A stretch of 64,000 nt of DNA from positions 3,141,314 through 3,205,313 of the forward strand of contig CP136068.1 of the NCBI GenBank assembly GCA_032622095.1, given 5' to 3'. The notes beneath the pieces were generated by a model, which saw nothing but the letters and a program-made list of their open reading frames with translations, was not told the DNA's origin and searched no databases. Numbering within the stretch: the stretch's first letter is position 1; each line of letters starts with the position of its first letter. Below, piece by piece: positions 55,136-64,000 of the stretch. A program made the translations under genes and the position numbers. The DNA is from Siphonodentalium dalli (lineage: Eukaryota; Mollusca; Scaphopoda; Gadilida; Siphonodentaliidae).

Positions 55136-56291
55136 GCCTCGATGGGAATAAATAGAGAATATATAGTGTTTTTGAGTGGATACCGAAAAATATGTCATGA
55201 GTGAGCGAGACAAATAAACATTTGTCTCGGTCATGAACGACTAGATGTTATTTTTATTATACGGATTTCCAAAGAAATTCACCATTTACGACGATAAATG
55301 ATCTCACAATCGTCTTCAATCGACGCATCATTTTTGAAGCCATCGATCAGCTGATCGCTGCCTGTTCACACAATGCTACTTCACCATCCGCAGAATATAA
55401 ACATATAGATCCTGTATTCTTCCCTTTATATCCCCCCCATAAATATGTCAAATTTCAACATAAAATAGATTTTAATTATAAATGTAATAATATCAATGAA
55501 TATAATATAATTTAGAATATCACAATGGGTTCTTTCACATTGTTCTTCTTCAACAGAAACTTAGAATGAGAAATTAAACCGGAAACAGTAGGCCTATCGT
55601 ACATGTATACTAGGAAATACCGGCTCGAAATTGTAAACACATTTTTCAATAAATTCAATCGCTGTCGCTGTCAATGACACGAGTATGTTTGAAACGCTTT
55701 GGATTTGCATTGAGTTTCATTTCATTTGTGACGGTATTATTATGAGAAGCCTGGAAATAAACATTAACGGCTTGAAATATTCCGGTAGCGCATTGGTACA
55801 CGCAAGTGAATCTATCGCACATGCGAGCTAGTGAGAAACTATATTCTTCTATATCCCCTTCTGGGTGATATCGATGATTATCTAAACGCGTTTTTTTTTC
55901 TATAATTCACTGTTGAACGTATAATAAAAGCACATACCAGGCCTTTCTGATTGAGAAATTCAAGGTTCAACCCTTCCATTACTGGAGCTTCCTGTAGGGA
56001 GCCCCATACAGGTGGCAGCTTGTATTCCAGAGTGTCATCCGCTCATGTTTGTGAGGGGCTCCATAAGCAGGGAAGGATCCAGGGCTCTTTTGATACCTGT
56101 TACAGGTTTGGGCGCACAAACTCTGGTGGCCTAAATGTCCCCAAATTGCAAGTGGATAGTTTTATTAAAGCTGAATTTTTTTATATTTTGAAGGAAATCT
56201 TCTATTATAATTCAACAACATGCAATGCAAATCATCAATATACAGTTGATATAGAGCCTTTATTTGCTTAATCAAGTGTCCAGTGAGAACT
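55136..56291. other. Non-coding; Z hairpin at 55990-56065
   Basis: 55195-55245 contains the small palindrome 'gagacaaataaacatttgtctc'. The Z hairpin follows 'cccttccattactggagctt' (T2-like end at 55973). No gene was recognised. Confidence 0.45.
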
Positions 56292-56470
56292 ATTTTAACC
56301 CTTTAATGACTGGGGCTTCTTGAAATTTTGCAAAAATCCTGTGCCAATGCATTCTCTTATATAAATGAGAGTCTCCCATCTAAGGAGCCTTGCATATATA
56401 AGATAATACAATGGCCTTTATCTTGACCTTGTAAGCCAGTGCATTTATGCGGGATCTTTAATGCTGCACA
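56292..56470. mobile_element. T2 element, right-truncated
   Basis: TTAA then CCCTTTAATGACTGGGGC, one diverged hairpin and 'gggatctttaatgctgcac'; replaced after that by an unrelated G/C-rich palindromic stretch (56470-56600, 'gggggcgacccc', 'gggcctacggccc'). Confidence 0.68.
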
Positions 56471-56619
56471 TAAGGGAGGGGGCGACCCCCTCCCGTACCT
56501 ACATGTACCCCCATCTCGGGCCTACGGCCCTTGGGATATGCCGAAGACATATCATGGTCCCAAAACAGGTGTCCCCAAAAAAATCGCTGGATCCATCCCT
56601 GTCCATAAGGGTAGTTTAA

Positions 56620-57205
56620 TCCTTCCATTACTGGAGCTTCCTGAAATTTTGAGAAAACCATGTGCCAATGCATTCTTTATTTAAATATTTAGATTGACCT
56701 TGTAAGCCAATGCATTCTCTTATATATACAAGGCTCCCTATGAGAGACTCGCATATATAAGAGTGCAGTGGCACAGCATCTTTAACCCTTTACCAAACAA
56801 ACCGGCCAAATAAAGCTTCAACAGACTAAAATATCTTCGGTCTGCCTCAATAACACCATACAAATATGGATATCATTGGAACCGGCTCATTGCCCACATT
56901 GTGATAGTTACAGTTATACCCTGTGCCAATGCATTCTCTTATATATGCGAGTCGACCATAGGTCGCCTCGCATATATAAGAGAATGCATTGGCCTAAAAA
57001 AATTCTTTTTTTAAAAACTTTTTACAATTTTTTTTTACATTCTTTAACAATTTTATAATTTTTAATGTGTTAAGCCAATGCATTCTCTTATATATGCGAG
57101 GCGACCTATGGTCGACTCGCATATATAAGAGAATGCATTGGCACAGGGCCCTTCTGTTGGGTAAAGGGTTAATGCTGCACCAGCACAGCTCCCATCATGA
57201 AAGGG
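56620..57205. mobile_element. T2 element containing T1 copy 9 (56786-57168)
   Basis: T2 left end CCTTCCATTACTGGAGC after TTAA 56616-56619; right end CCCATCATGAAAGGG before TTAA 57206-57209. A reversed, complete T1 (56786-57168) sits between 'cacagcatctttaa' and 'ttaatgctgcaccagc', that is, in the T2 internal TTAA. Confidence 0.9.
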
Positions 57206-57304
57206 TTAATATTAGTCTGTCAATGCCCTGTAGCAGCAGGTTTTATGATTGAGAGAAGTTCATCAATCAATGCTGCTCCAGGCTCCACAGTAATTCAAGC
57301 AATT

Positions 57305-57491
57305 TCTAGTACCTTGATGCCCTAATTAATCGATTCCCTAACCACAGCAGAATTATGGGTAACTTTTCAGAATTTAGTCGGAAAACTGAGAGCTTTCCGA
57401 TGAATGGCAACAAACCATATTTCCGACTAAATCCTGAAAAATACCCATAATTCTGCTGTGGTTAAGGAGTCGATTATTTAGGGCATTACTG
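57305..57491. mobile_element. TA1 element with deleted inner left arm
   Basis: 'gatgccctaattaatcgatt' to 'gggcattactg-ta'; the palindrome centre and about 25 bp of the left arm are missing. Confidence 0.82.
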
Positions 57492-57611
57492 TACCTGTAT
57501 GCTCGCCTATAAGATAATACATTGGCACAGGGTTTTCACAAAATTTCAGAAACTCCGGTCATGGAAGGAGTAAAACAGGCAGTACAAATAATCAATGAAC
57601 CACAGGGCCGG

Positions 57612-57992
57612 CCCGGCCTCGTACCCTGACAAGTGTCCATTGGCACCGCGGTGTATTTGCCGTTCGGCCGCGGTGTCAGAGTTTGTAACTGCAGTTGAGC
57701 ACCGCGGCCGAACGGCAAGTACACCGTGGCCCAACAGCAACTACACTGCGGCCGAAAGGCAACTACACTGCAGCCGAACGGCATGTACACCGTGGTTAGA
57801 TTTCTGGTTTGTATCGTCTTTTTTCAGTTTAATGAACGTACACCGTGGCAACTACACCATGACCGAACAGCAAGTACACAGCGGCCCAACTGTAGTTAGC
57901 CGGTGGAGCCGCGGTGTAGTTGCATTTCAGCCGCGGTGGCAACGCTAACTGCACTGCGGTTAGGTGGACACTTGTTTTGTCAAGCAGGGTAT
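57612..57992. mobile_element. GC-rich foldback element
   Basis: Ends 'taccctgacaagtgtcc' and 'ggacacttgttttgtcaagcagggta' are inverted. The interior has about ten variants of 'gccgcggtgtagttgccgtt' in both orientations. Its composition contrasts sharply with the AT-rich flanks. Confidence 0.75.
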
Positions 57993-58207
57993 ATAAGTGA
58001 GAATTCCAAGCATGTGAAACTAAATATCACCTTTATTGGCCTTATGGTGTAGGTCTTCTGTTATGGAGGTTTACTCAATTCAGTCCTTAAGTGACAATCC
58101 TCGATGTTATAGTCGTGTAGAGTTACCCATTGAGGATGTAATATGATGAATGTCTTAAATGTTTTTACATCAGATCCCAAAATTTAACACAACATAAAGT
58201 TTACTTC

Positions 58208-59192
58208 AAGTGAAAGGGACACTATTAGATTGGTCATGTATATCTAATTCAATTGTCTGAAGTCATTTCACTTAAAGTGTTCAGACAATTGAATTAGATG
58301 TACATGACAAATCTAATAGTGTTCATTTCACTTAAAGTGTTCAGACAATTGAATTAGATGTACATGACAAATCTAATAGTGTCCATTTCACTTAAAGTGT
58401 TCAGACAATTGAATTAGATATACATGACAAATCTAATAGTGTCCATTTCACTTAAAGTCTTCAGACAATTGAATTAGATATACATGACAAATCTAATAGT
58501 GTCCATTTCACTTAAAGTCTTCAGACAATTGAATTAGATATACATGACAAATCTAATAGTGTTCATTTCACTTGAAGTGTTCAGACAATTGAATTACCGC
58601 TATACTTAAAGTAATTGACCACCAATAACGTGGTGTCACCCCGTTAATACCGCGGTACTATACCGCGGTATCCTCCAATACCGCGGTACTGATACCGCTT
58701 GTTAATGCGAACAAGTATGTGGGAGTAAATACCTCCCCTCAAAGAGTTCCATGAAAATGACTGCGGTATTCAAAAAAATTAATGCAGTGCCCGCTAAAAG
58801 ACTGCAGTATCATTATCGCCCAATACCGTAACTCCACCGCCGTGACCCTCTCGATACCGCTACCGTTTATTACCGGTATCACCGCGGTCATGACCGGGGT
58901 ATCACCCCGTTTTTCTGGTCAATTACTTTGAGAATAGCGGCAGATATACATGACAAATCTAATAGTGTCCATTTCACTTAAAGTCTTCAGCCAATTGAAT
59001 TAAATATACATGACAAATCTAATAGTGTCCATTTCACTTAACTTAGTCTTCAGACAATTGAATTAGATATACATGACAAATCTAATAGTGTCCATTTCAC
59101 TTAAAGTCTTCAGCCAATTGAATTAAATATACATGACAAATCTAATAGTGTCCATTTCACTTAAAGTGTTCAGACAATTGAATTAGATATAC
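58208..59192. repeat. 60-bp tandem repeat with inverted first unit
   Basis: Unit 'gtccatttcacttaaagtgt' to 'tacatgacaaatctaatagt', about ten copies. The first unit (58208-58262) is in the opposite orientation, so the array starts with a head-to-head palindrome. It is split by TA2 copy 2 at 58597-58940. Confidence 0.93.
58597..58940 (-). mobile_element. TA2 foldback element, copy 2, inside the 60-bp array
   Basis: CCGCTATACTTAAAGTAATT ... AATTACTTTGAGAATAGCGG, reversed relative to 41212-41599. It interrupts 'gaattagatatac' of a repeat unit; the flanks are TA on the left and CA (one change) on the right. Confidence 0.92.
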
Positions 59193-59299
59193 ATGAGAGC
59201 TTTCCGATTAATGGCAACAAGCCATATTTCCGACTAAATCCTGAAAAGTTACCCATAATTATAATGTGGTTAAGGAGTCGATTAATTAGAGCATTACTG
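59193..59299. mobile_element. TA1 element, right half
   Basis: 'gagagctttccgattaatgg' to 'agagcattactgg'; abuts the end of the 60-bp array. Confidence 0.83.
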
Positions 59300-60539
59300 G
59301 AAAATGATTATAATGTCAGTAAGTACAATGTACATGATAAAAGCTGCATGCAGTGCTGGAACTTACACGTGTGATGAATGCAACATGGTATATAAATCGC
59401 AAGCGTCTGGGACACCGACCAATCTAAGCATCCAGCACTACATAAACAGGTTACCCTGCGACTGTTGTTGTATCTTCAAGTTTATAACAACGGATGTTTC
59501 CCAGTGCCGATTTGCAATTGTGCATGTACATGCAAACTCTAAAAATTGCACGTGATTTTAATTCCGATAATCCGTTTAGTGGTTATACATTTAATCGTCG
59601 TGACGACCGCTTGGACGTTTTAATGTGTTTTTTCTCTCGACAATTCTCAATTGAAGTTAATAGTATCAGGAACGATGGTTGATCGCCACATAAGTTATGA
59701 TGGAACTTCATGGAAGTTCATAGAGCGTTTCACAAATTGTCTAATCTGACATTAAATGCCTACGGTAATTGAGAATGCAACACACAGGTATGATTCGATT
59801 CGATATTCGATTCGAATTCAATTTCGTCGACTCGATTCGATATGATCAAAATCTCCAATTCGCAGGACCCTAATGTATGTACATGTACATGTACACTAGT
59901 ATAATCAGTAAATACATCTACATGTACTCTAGTTTGGTACTAGTTAGTAGTTACTTGATTCCCAGTCATTTATTCGTAGGGATGTTCCACTAATAAGATA
60001 AATAGTAGATATTCGCACTGATTGGCATTATAATTTTGACTCATCTTGGACTTAATTACTAGTACACACCAGATATATCATTTGTAAAAATTATTATACC
60101 TATTGTTATTGTACAAATAAAATGTAATCTAAAAAAAAATCTAATCTACGATTCAATAGTAGATATCTGCATTATAATTTGGACTCATCTTGGACTTACT
60201 AGTACACACCAGATATGTCATTTATTAATCAAAAGCAGGGACCAACATGGTGCAAATTCTATGCGCCAAAACAAACCCGACAATTCTATTGTAGAAAGGG
60301 CCAAAAAATATAAACTAAATATCATGTTACCCACCTATATGCCTTCTAATCAAAACATTCTCCTATATAAAGAATCAGTCAAACAACAGGAAAATCAAAC
60401 AACATAGAAACATCACCAGCCGTGTCTAGGAGAAAGCAGAAGTGACGGTTGATTCATAGCCAATGATAACAAACCCTCTTCACACAGGCTGGCGTCTGAC
60501 CGATAGACATCACAGTTAAAAGACCGAACAGTCAATACT
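59300..60539. other. Non-coding; ~155-bp duplication at 60000-60235
   Basis: 'cattataattttgactcatc' with 'tactagtacacaccagatat' occurs at about 60027 and 60168, with AATAAA and a run of A between. The frames at 59304-59555 and 59494-59682 lack recognised domains. Confidence 0.45.
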
Positions 60540-60938
60540 CAAGCTTGAGATTAGTGTGCCTGTCATTTGCAGAATGAGGTCCCCAGAGGGTGAATTTAGT
60601 GATGTTATCCCGCATAGCGGGCTAGCATCACTATATTCATCCTGTGTGGACCTCATTCTGCTTAGGCCTCATCTTCTCTGGAAAGTCTCTTTTATTATAA
60701 AATTTCTATAGAAACTTCTTCACATTTCTTTTTTAGTTTATTTTTTGTATATCCCCAAATTGGCAGACGACAAATTGCATAATCAAGGTTCCCAATGGGT
60801 GTACATCACAATATTCACCATTTGGGAACTTCAATCTGAGTCTATGTCTCCCATAGCAGGCTAAGCAGGATAGCGTCACTAAATTCACCCTCTGGGGACC
60901 TCATTCTGCAAATGACAGGCACACTAAACTCAGGCTTG
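60540..60938. mobile_element. H8 element, full length
   Basis: CAAGCTTGAGATTAGTGTG to AACTCAGGCTTG, flanked by TCAATACT and TCAATAAT (one mismatch in 8). One inner foldback arm is deleted at about 60865. Confidence 0.88.
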
Positions 60939-60989
60939 TCAATAATAATAGTGTATGAGTTGGTATACACTAAAGCTTATAAATAGAGG

Positions 60990-61130
60990 ATCTCACATGA
61001 GTTTCTATTTTATACGGAATTTATCAACCGAGTTCACTAAATTCGATTTGAGCCGAGGTTTACCGAGGCTCAAATAGAATTTAGAGGACGAGGTTGATAA
61101 ATTACGTATAAAATAGGACGAGTGTGAGAT
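60990..61130. mobile_element. Small palindromic element (ATCTCACA ends)
   Basis: 'atctcacatgagtttctatt' pairs with the complement of 'aaataggacgagtgtgagat'; the inner 'gagccgaggtttaccgaggctc' is also a hairpin. Confidence 0.75.
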
Positions 61131-61412
61131 ACCTTTTATCACATGATCAAATAAACCCGAAGCAACGCGAAATATTCATCGAAAACAACAATCATAAACT
61201 ACAGCGATCGCAAGTTATTTGAAGAACGCCGTGACGTCATCGCACGCGCTGATATTAAACGTGTCTATTACCGATAATTATGAAACTGCTTTTATGGCCA
61301 TATTATGTGATAAACTAAATTCCCTATATTTCATATTAACTGCATCATGTCAAATGGAGGTATCTCGAATCTCATACATGATGGAATCAGGTGTTGTTAT
61401 CCCAGGGATGCA
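61131..61412. other. Non-coding stretch, nothing recognised
   Basis: No element ends or coding signal; the plus-strand frame 61219-61416 has no domain. Confidence 0.4.
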
Positions 61413-61416
61413 TTAA

Positions 61417-61808
61417 GCCTTTACCCAACAGAACGGCCCTGTGCCAATGCATTCTCTTATATATGCGAGTCGACCATAGGTCGCCTCGCATATATAAGAG
61501 AATGCATTGGCTTAACACATTAAAAATTATAAAATTGTTAAAGAATGTAAGAAAAAATGGTAAAAAGTGTTAAAAAAAGATTTTTTTTAGGCCAATGCAT
61601 TCTCTTATATATGCGAGGCGACCTATGGTCGACTCGCAAATATAAGAGAATGCATTGGCACAGGGCATAACTGTAACCATCACAATGTGGTCAATGAGCC
61701 GGTTCCAATGATATCCATATTTGTATGGTTTTATTGAGACAGACCCAAGATAATTCAGGCTGTTGAAGCTTTATTTGGCCGGTTTTGGCCGTTTTGTTGG
61801 GTAAAGGG
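61417..61808 (+). mobile_element. T1 element, copy 10
   Basis: Left end GCCTTTACCCAACA (first base changed), right end TGTTGGGTAAAGGG; TTAA at 61413-61416 and 61809-61812. Confidence 0.93.
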
Positions 61809-61822
61809 TTAATCTGCATCAA

Positions 61823-62087
61823 CCCTTTCATGACGGGAGCAGCGCTGGTGCAGCATTAAAGATCATGTGCCAGAGCAATCTCATATGTACAATGTATCGG
61901 AGTCTCCCATAGGGAGCCTCACATATATAAGAGAATGCATTGTCTTACAAAATCAATGTAAATATTATTAGGGCAATGTATTCTCTTATATATATGCGAG
62001 GCTCCCTATGGGAAATTCACATATGTTAGAGAATGCATTGGCACAGGGTTTTTGCAAAAATTTCTGGAAGATCCAGTAATGGAAGGG
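61823..62087 (-). mobile_element. T2 element, complete, empty internal TTAA
   Basis: CCCTTTCATGACGGGAGC at the left, 'ggtgcagcattaaagatc' with the uninterrupted internal TTAA, two hairpins, and 'ggaagatccagtaatggaaggg' at the right followed by TTAA. Confidence 0.85.
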
Positions 62088-62099
62088 TTAATCTACCAG

Positions 62100-62240
62100 T
62101 ATGGAGCCCCTCACAAACATGAGCAGACGACACTCAGCAATACAAGCTGCCACCTGCCATTCCAGTCATGGAATGGTTAAAGGACAATAACCAAGGGGGA
62201 TGGGGTCTCCATACTATGTGTGAGGCTCCCTGTGGGTTTA
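62100..62240. repeat. Z hairpin split by a small insertion
   Basis: 'ggagcccctcacaaacatga' and 'gtgtgaggctccctgtgggt' are the arms, separated by a T2-like end ('ccagtcatggaatggttaa'). Confidence 0.6.
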
Positions 62241-62582
62241 ACAACCCAGATTTTAGGTTATATATTTTCTACTTCTACTCCAAGCTTAGGACTGTTTTCT
62301 TATGATATGCCGATAGTTTTTGGTCACCTGTTAGTGCCGGATCTTATGCTATCCTCGATGGTTTTTGGTCACCTGTTAGTGCTGGACAACTCCATTACAA
62401 ACAAATGAGGAATGAGATGAGCAACCTCTCATTATATAACTAATATTAACTATGCCAGATTGTTTTCATATTGGATTACAAACTTGCTTTATGCATGACC
62501 CCTATATATATATATAAGAAGCCAATGAATATGGATTTTTATATTTATCAGTAAATTGGCTACCATACATTATATTTTTGAA
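62241..62582. other. Non-coding; possible promoter region
   Basis: 'gtttttggtcacctgttagt' is duplicated at about 62316 and 62359. A TATA-like stretch (ctatatatatatataag, about 62501-62517) lies about 70 bp before the ATG at 62583. Confidence 0.4.
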
Positions 62583-62660
62583 ATGTCTGATTCTGTGGAA
62601 AGACCGGCAAAACACCAACGATACAATTCAAAGTTTAAGGACTCGTGGTCTCGTGAAATG
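62583..62660 (+). CDS. Possible first coding exon, BED/transposase-like N-terminus
   Basis: ATG at 62583 starts 26 codons ending at a plausible donor (GTATGA at 62661). The peptide is 'MSDSVERPAKHQRYNSKFKD' plus 'SWSREM': a charged start, then RYxxKFxxxW, similar in style to the N-termini of BED/zinc-finger transposase-derived proteins. A TATA-like box lies upstream. The following exon was not identified; a foldback element lies at 62826. Short length and lack of a partner exon keep this tentative. Confidence 0.35.
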
Positions 62661-62825
62661 GTATGATAAAATTCAAAAGAAACATATGTTCTAGATTTTA
62701 AACTTTACAAGTCCGTTCCTGAATTGTACTTTTTAACATGACAGTTGAAATCTCGTGAGATCTAAATGAAACTGAAAGTAGTTTACGGTTGTTGATACGT
62801 GGCCTACAATGTTTTCTCTATAAAT

Positions 62826-63171
62826 CAGTCCTTCCCAGGAGACGGGAGTGATTGCTCTCGCACCCGTACGCACTCGTAATTTTTAAATCACGGGTGCTAA
62901 AATTTGCGCCCGTCCCTCTTCGCAAAATACTAATGGCGACTGTAATTGTTGGTTCAATAGTGAACTATTTTAAGGTTTATTGAGATCTGTTACCATCTCA
63001 GTACAACTATGGCATGTTAAAGTGTAACTAGACATAGGTCTATTCCACAATGACTTTTTGTTTGAGAAAAACCCAACTGACAATTATAGTATGGGTGAAA
63101 TATTACACCCGTCTTCTGAATTACGGGAGCAAATAAATGCTCTCGCAGTGTTTTCCTCGTGGGAAGGACTG
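62826..63171. mobile_element. Foldback element with CAGTCCTTCCC ends
   Basis: CAGTCCTTCCCAGGAGAC ... CGTGGGAAGGACTG with ATAAAT on both sides (62820-62825, 63172-63177). Subterminal 'tgctctcgca' and 'cacccgt'/'acgggtg' motifs are inverted. Confidence 0.8.
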
Positions 63172-63177
63172 ATAAAT

Positions 63178-64000
63178 GATACAATAAAATGTATAACTGC
63201 ACAGTAACTGTTTTCCTGAAGAATACTTTGTTAATTTGTTATCAAACTTGCATGTTTCTATGTGAAAGATGATAACAAATTTTTTTTTTTTTCTTTTCTT
63301 TATTGAAATTACAAAAATGCAAAAGGAATTAAATTATTTAAAATCTCCAGGATGGTGACCCCAATCTCACGGAAAATCGTGACCAATCTCGCGGAAAATA
63401 TTTTTTGAGGGTAACAGGTCTAACAGGGACATGCAGGATTTTGTTTTCATCGACCAAAAATAGGCTTCAATCCTCAGGCCAATACGACAGACCTCGGCCT
63501 CATAACTCGGTCAATGTGGAAACAACCAATTAAGTATTTTATTAATTAGCAACATTGACAATAATTGTTTCACAGGATGAATATATTAACATAGATATAC
63601 CATTGTGTGCTTTATTAAATTAACAATTATTTCAGCAATTTTTATTCTTGTGAACTTTGTGAAGAACTTACAATGCAGCGATTTCACAGTACAATTGGGA
63701 ATGATATTGATACGGATACATGTTGTTCATCCCTGTACATGTATATTTACTCCCAAAAACAGTGACTGTCCATAATTCACCGAAATCAACTGCAATCTAT
63801 CTTCCGTCGACCCAATATTCTTTGCCGATCGAGCTAATTACGTATGACGTCATTTACGTTACTTTGACTTATTGGCCGCGTTTTCTACTTATTGGCCGAC
63901 TTTTTGTTGCGGCCGACTTTTTGTTACTTATGACGCAGGCAGCATTCTACTTATTGCGGCCGATAACCTGTAGCTAATTAATAATCAGGTTTAAATCACC
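63178..64000. other. Non-coding to window end
   Basis: 63345-63400 has two copies of 'ccaatctc.cggaaaat'. 63870-63965 repeats 'ttattggccg'/'gcggccgactttttgtt'. The frame at 63720-63977 is not recognised. Confidence 0.4.

Noticed and set aside
59304-59682. Cysteine-rich and charged plus-strand frames
   Set aside because: Cysteine spacing fits no zinc-finger type known to me and no neighbouring exon was seen.
1-64000. tRNA genes or tRNA-derived SINEs
   Set aside because: No A-box/B-box pair with a foldable cloverleaf was found by eye; GGTTCGA occurs only in the hAT-N1 end.

Overview
The window is eukaryotic, AT-rich and very repeat-dense. The style of repeats suggests a marine mollusc, most likely a bivalve: modules built around GGCATAACTC, tails of CGGA repeats, GAGCTAA-type ends, many foldback elements and a DIRS-order retrotransposon. 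The bivalve call is inference from memory of such genomes, not from a search. No bacterial-style operons, tRNA or rRNA genes were seen.

Host coding sequence is sparse. The best-supported gene is a Rho GTPase-activating protein of the ARHGAP21/23 type on the minus strand. One exon (25683-25811) carries the start of its PDZ domain and another (9108-9294) carries the rest, so about 16 kb of intron fills the left-centre of the window. Weaker coding candidates are a MADF-like open frame (50547-50708, plus), a possible first exon (62583-62660, plus) and a possible membrane-protein exon (20894-21192, minus).

The largest mobile element, 14923-19859, is a tyrosine-recombinase (DIRS-order) retrotransposon in the ARHGAP intron, antisense to the gene. 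It has Gag-like, reverse transcriptase/RNase H and tyrosine recombinase regions, and split direct repeats in the order A1-ORFs-B1-A2-B2. Stop codons, frameshifts and an in-frame 45-bp repeat in RNase H show it is a dead copy.

The rest is mainly short non-autonomous DNA elements, named here by their ends. T1, T2 and T3 are flanked by TTAA (piggyBac-like) and share a ~67-nt hairpin starting CCAATGCATTCTC. TA1 and TA2 are near-palindromes flanked by TA. H8 and three others (hAT-N1, N2, N3) have 8-bp target duplications (hAT-like). 'Z' is an AGCCCCACA hairpin of unknown class. Among them lie tandem arrays with periods of about 36/72, 55 (three arrays), 59, 60, 66, 91, 95, 100, 120 and 150-165 bp. 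Several arrays were built from, or interrupted by, the mobile elements. Nesting gives a relative insertion history: T1 in T2, H8 in TA1, TA2 in the 60-bp array, hAT-N2 in the Z array.
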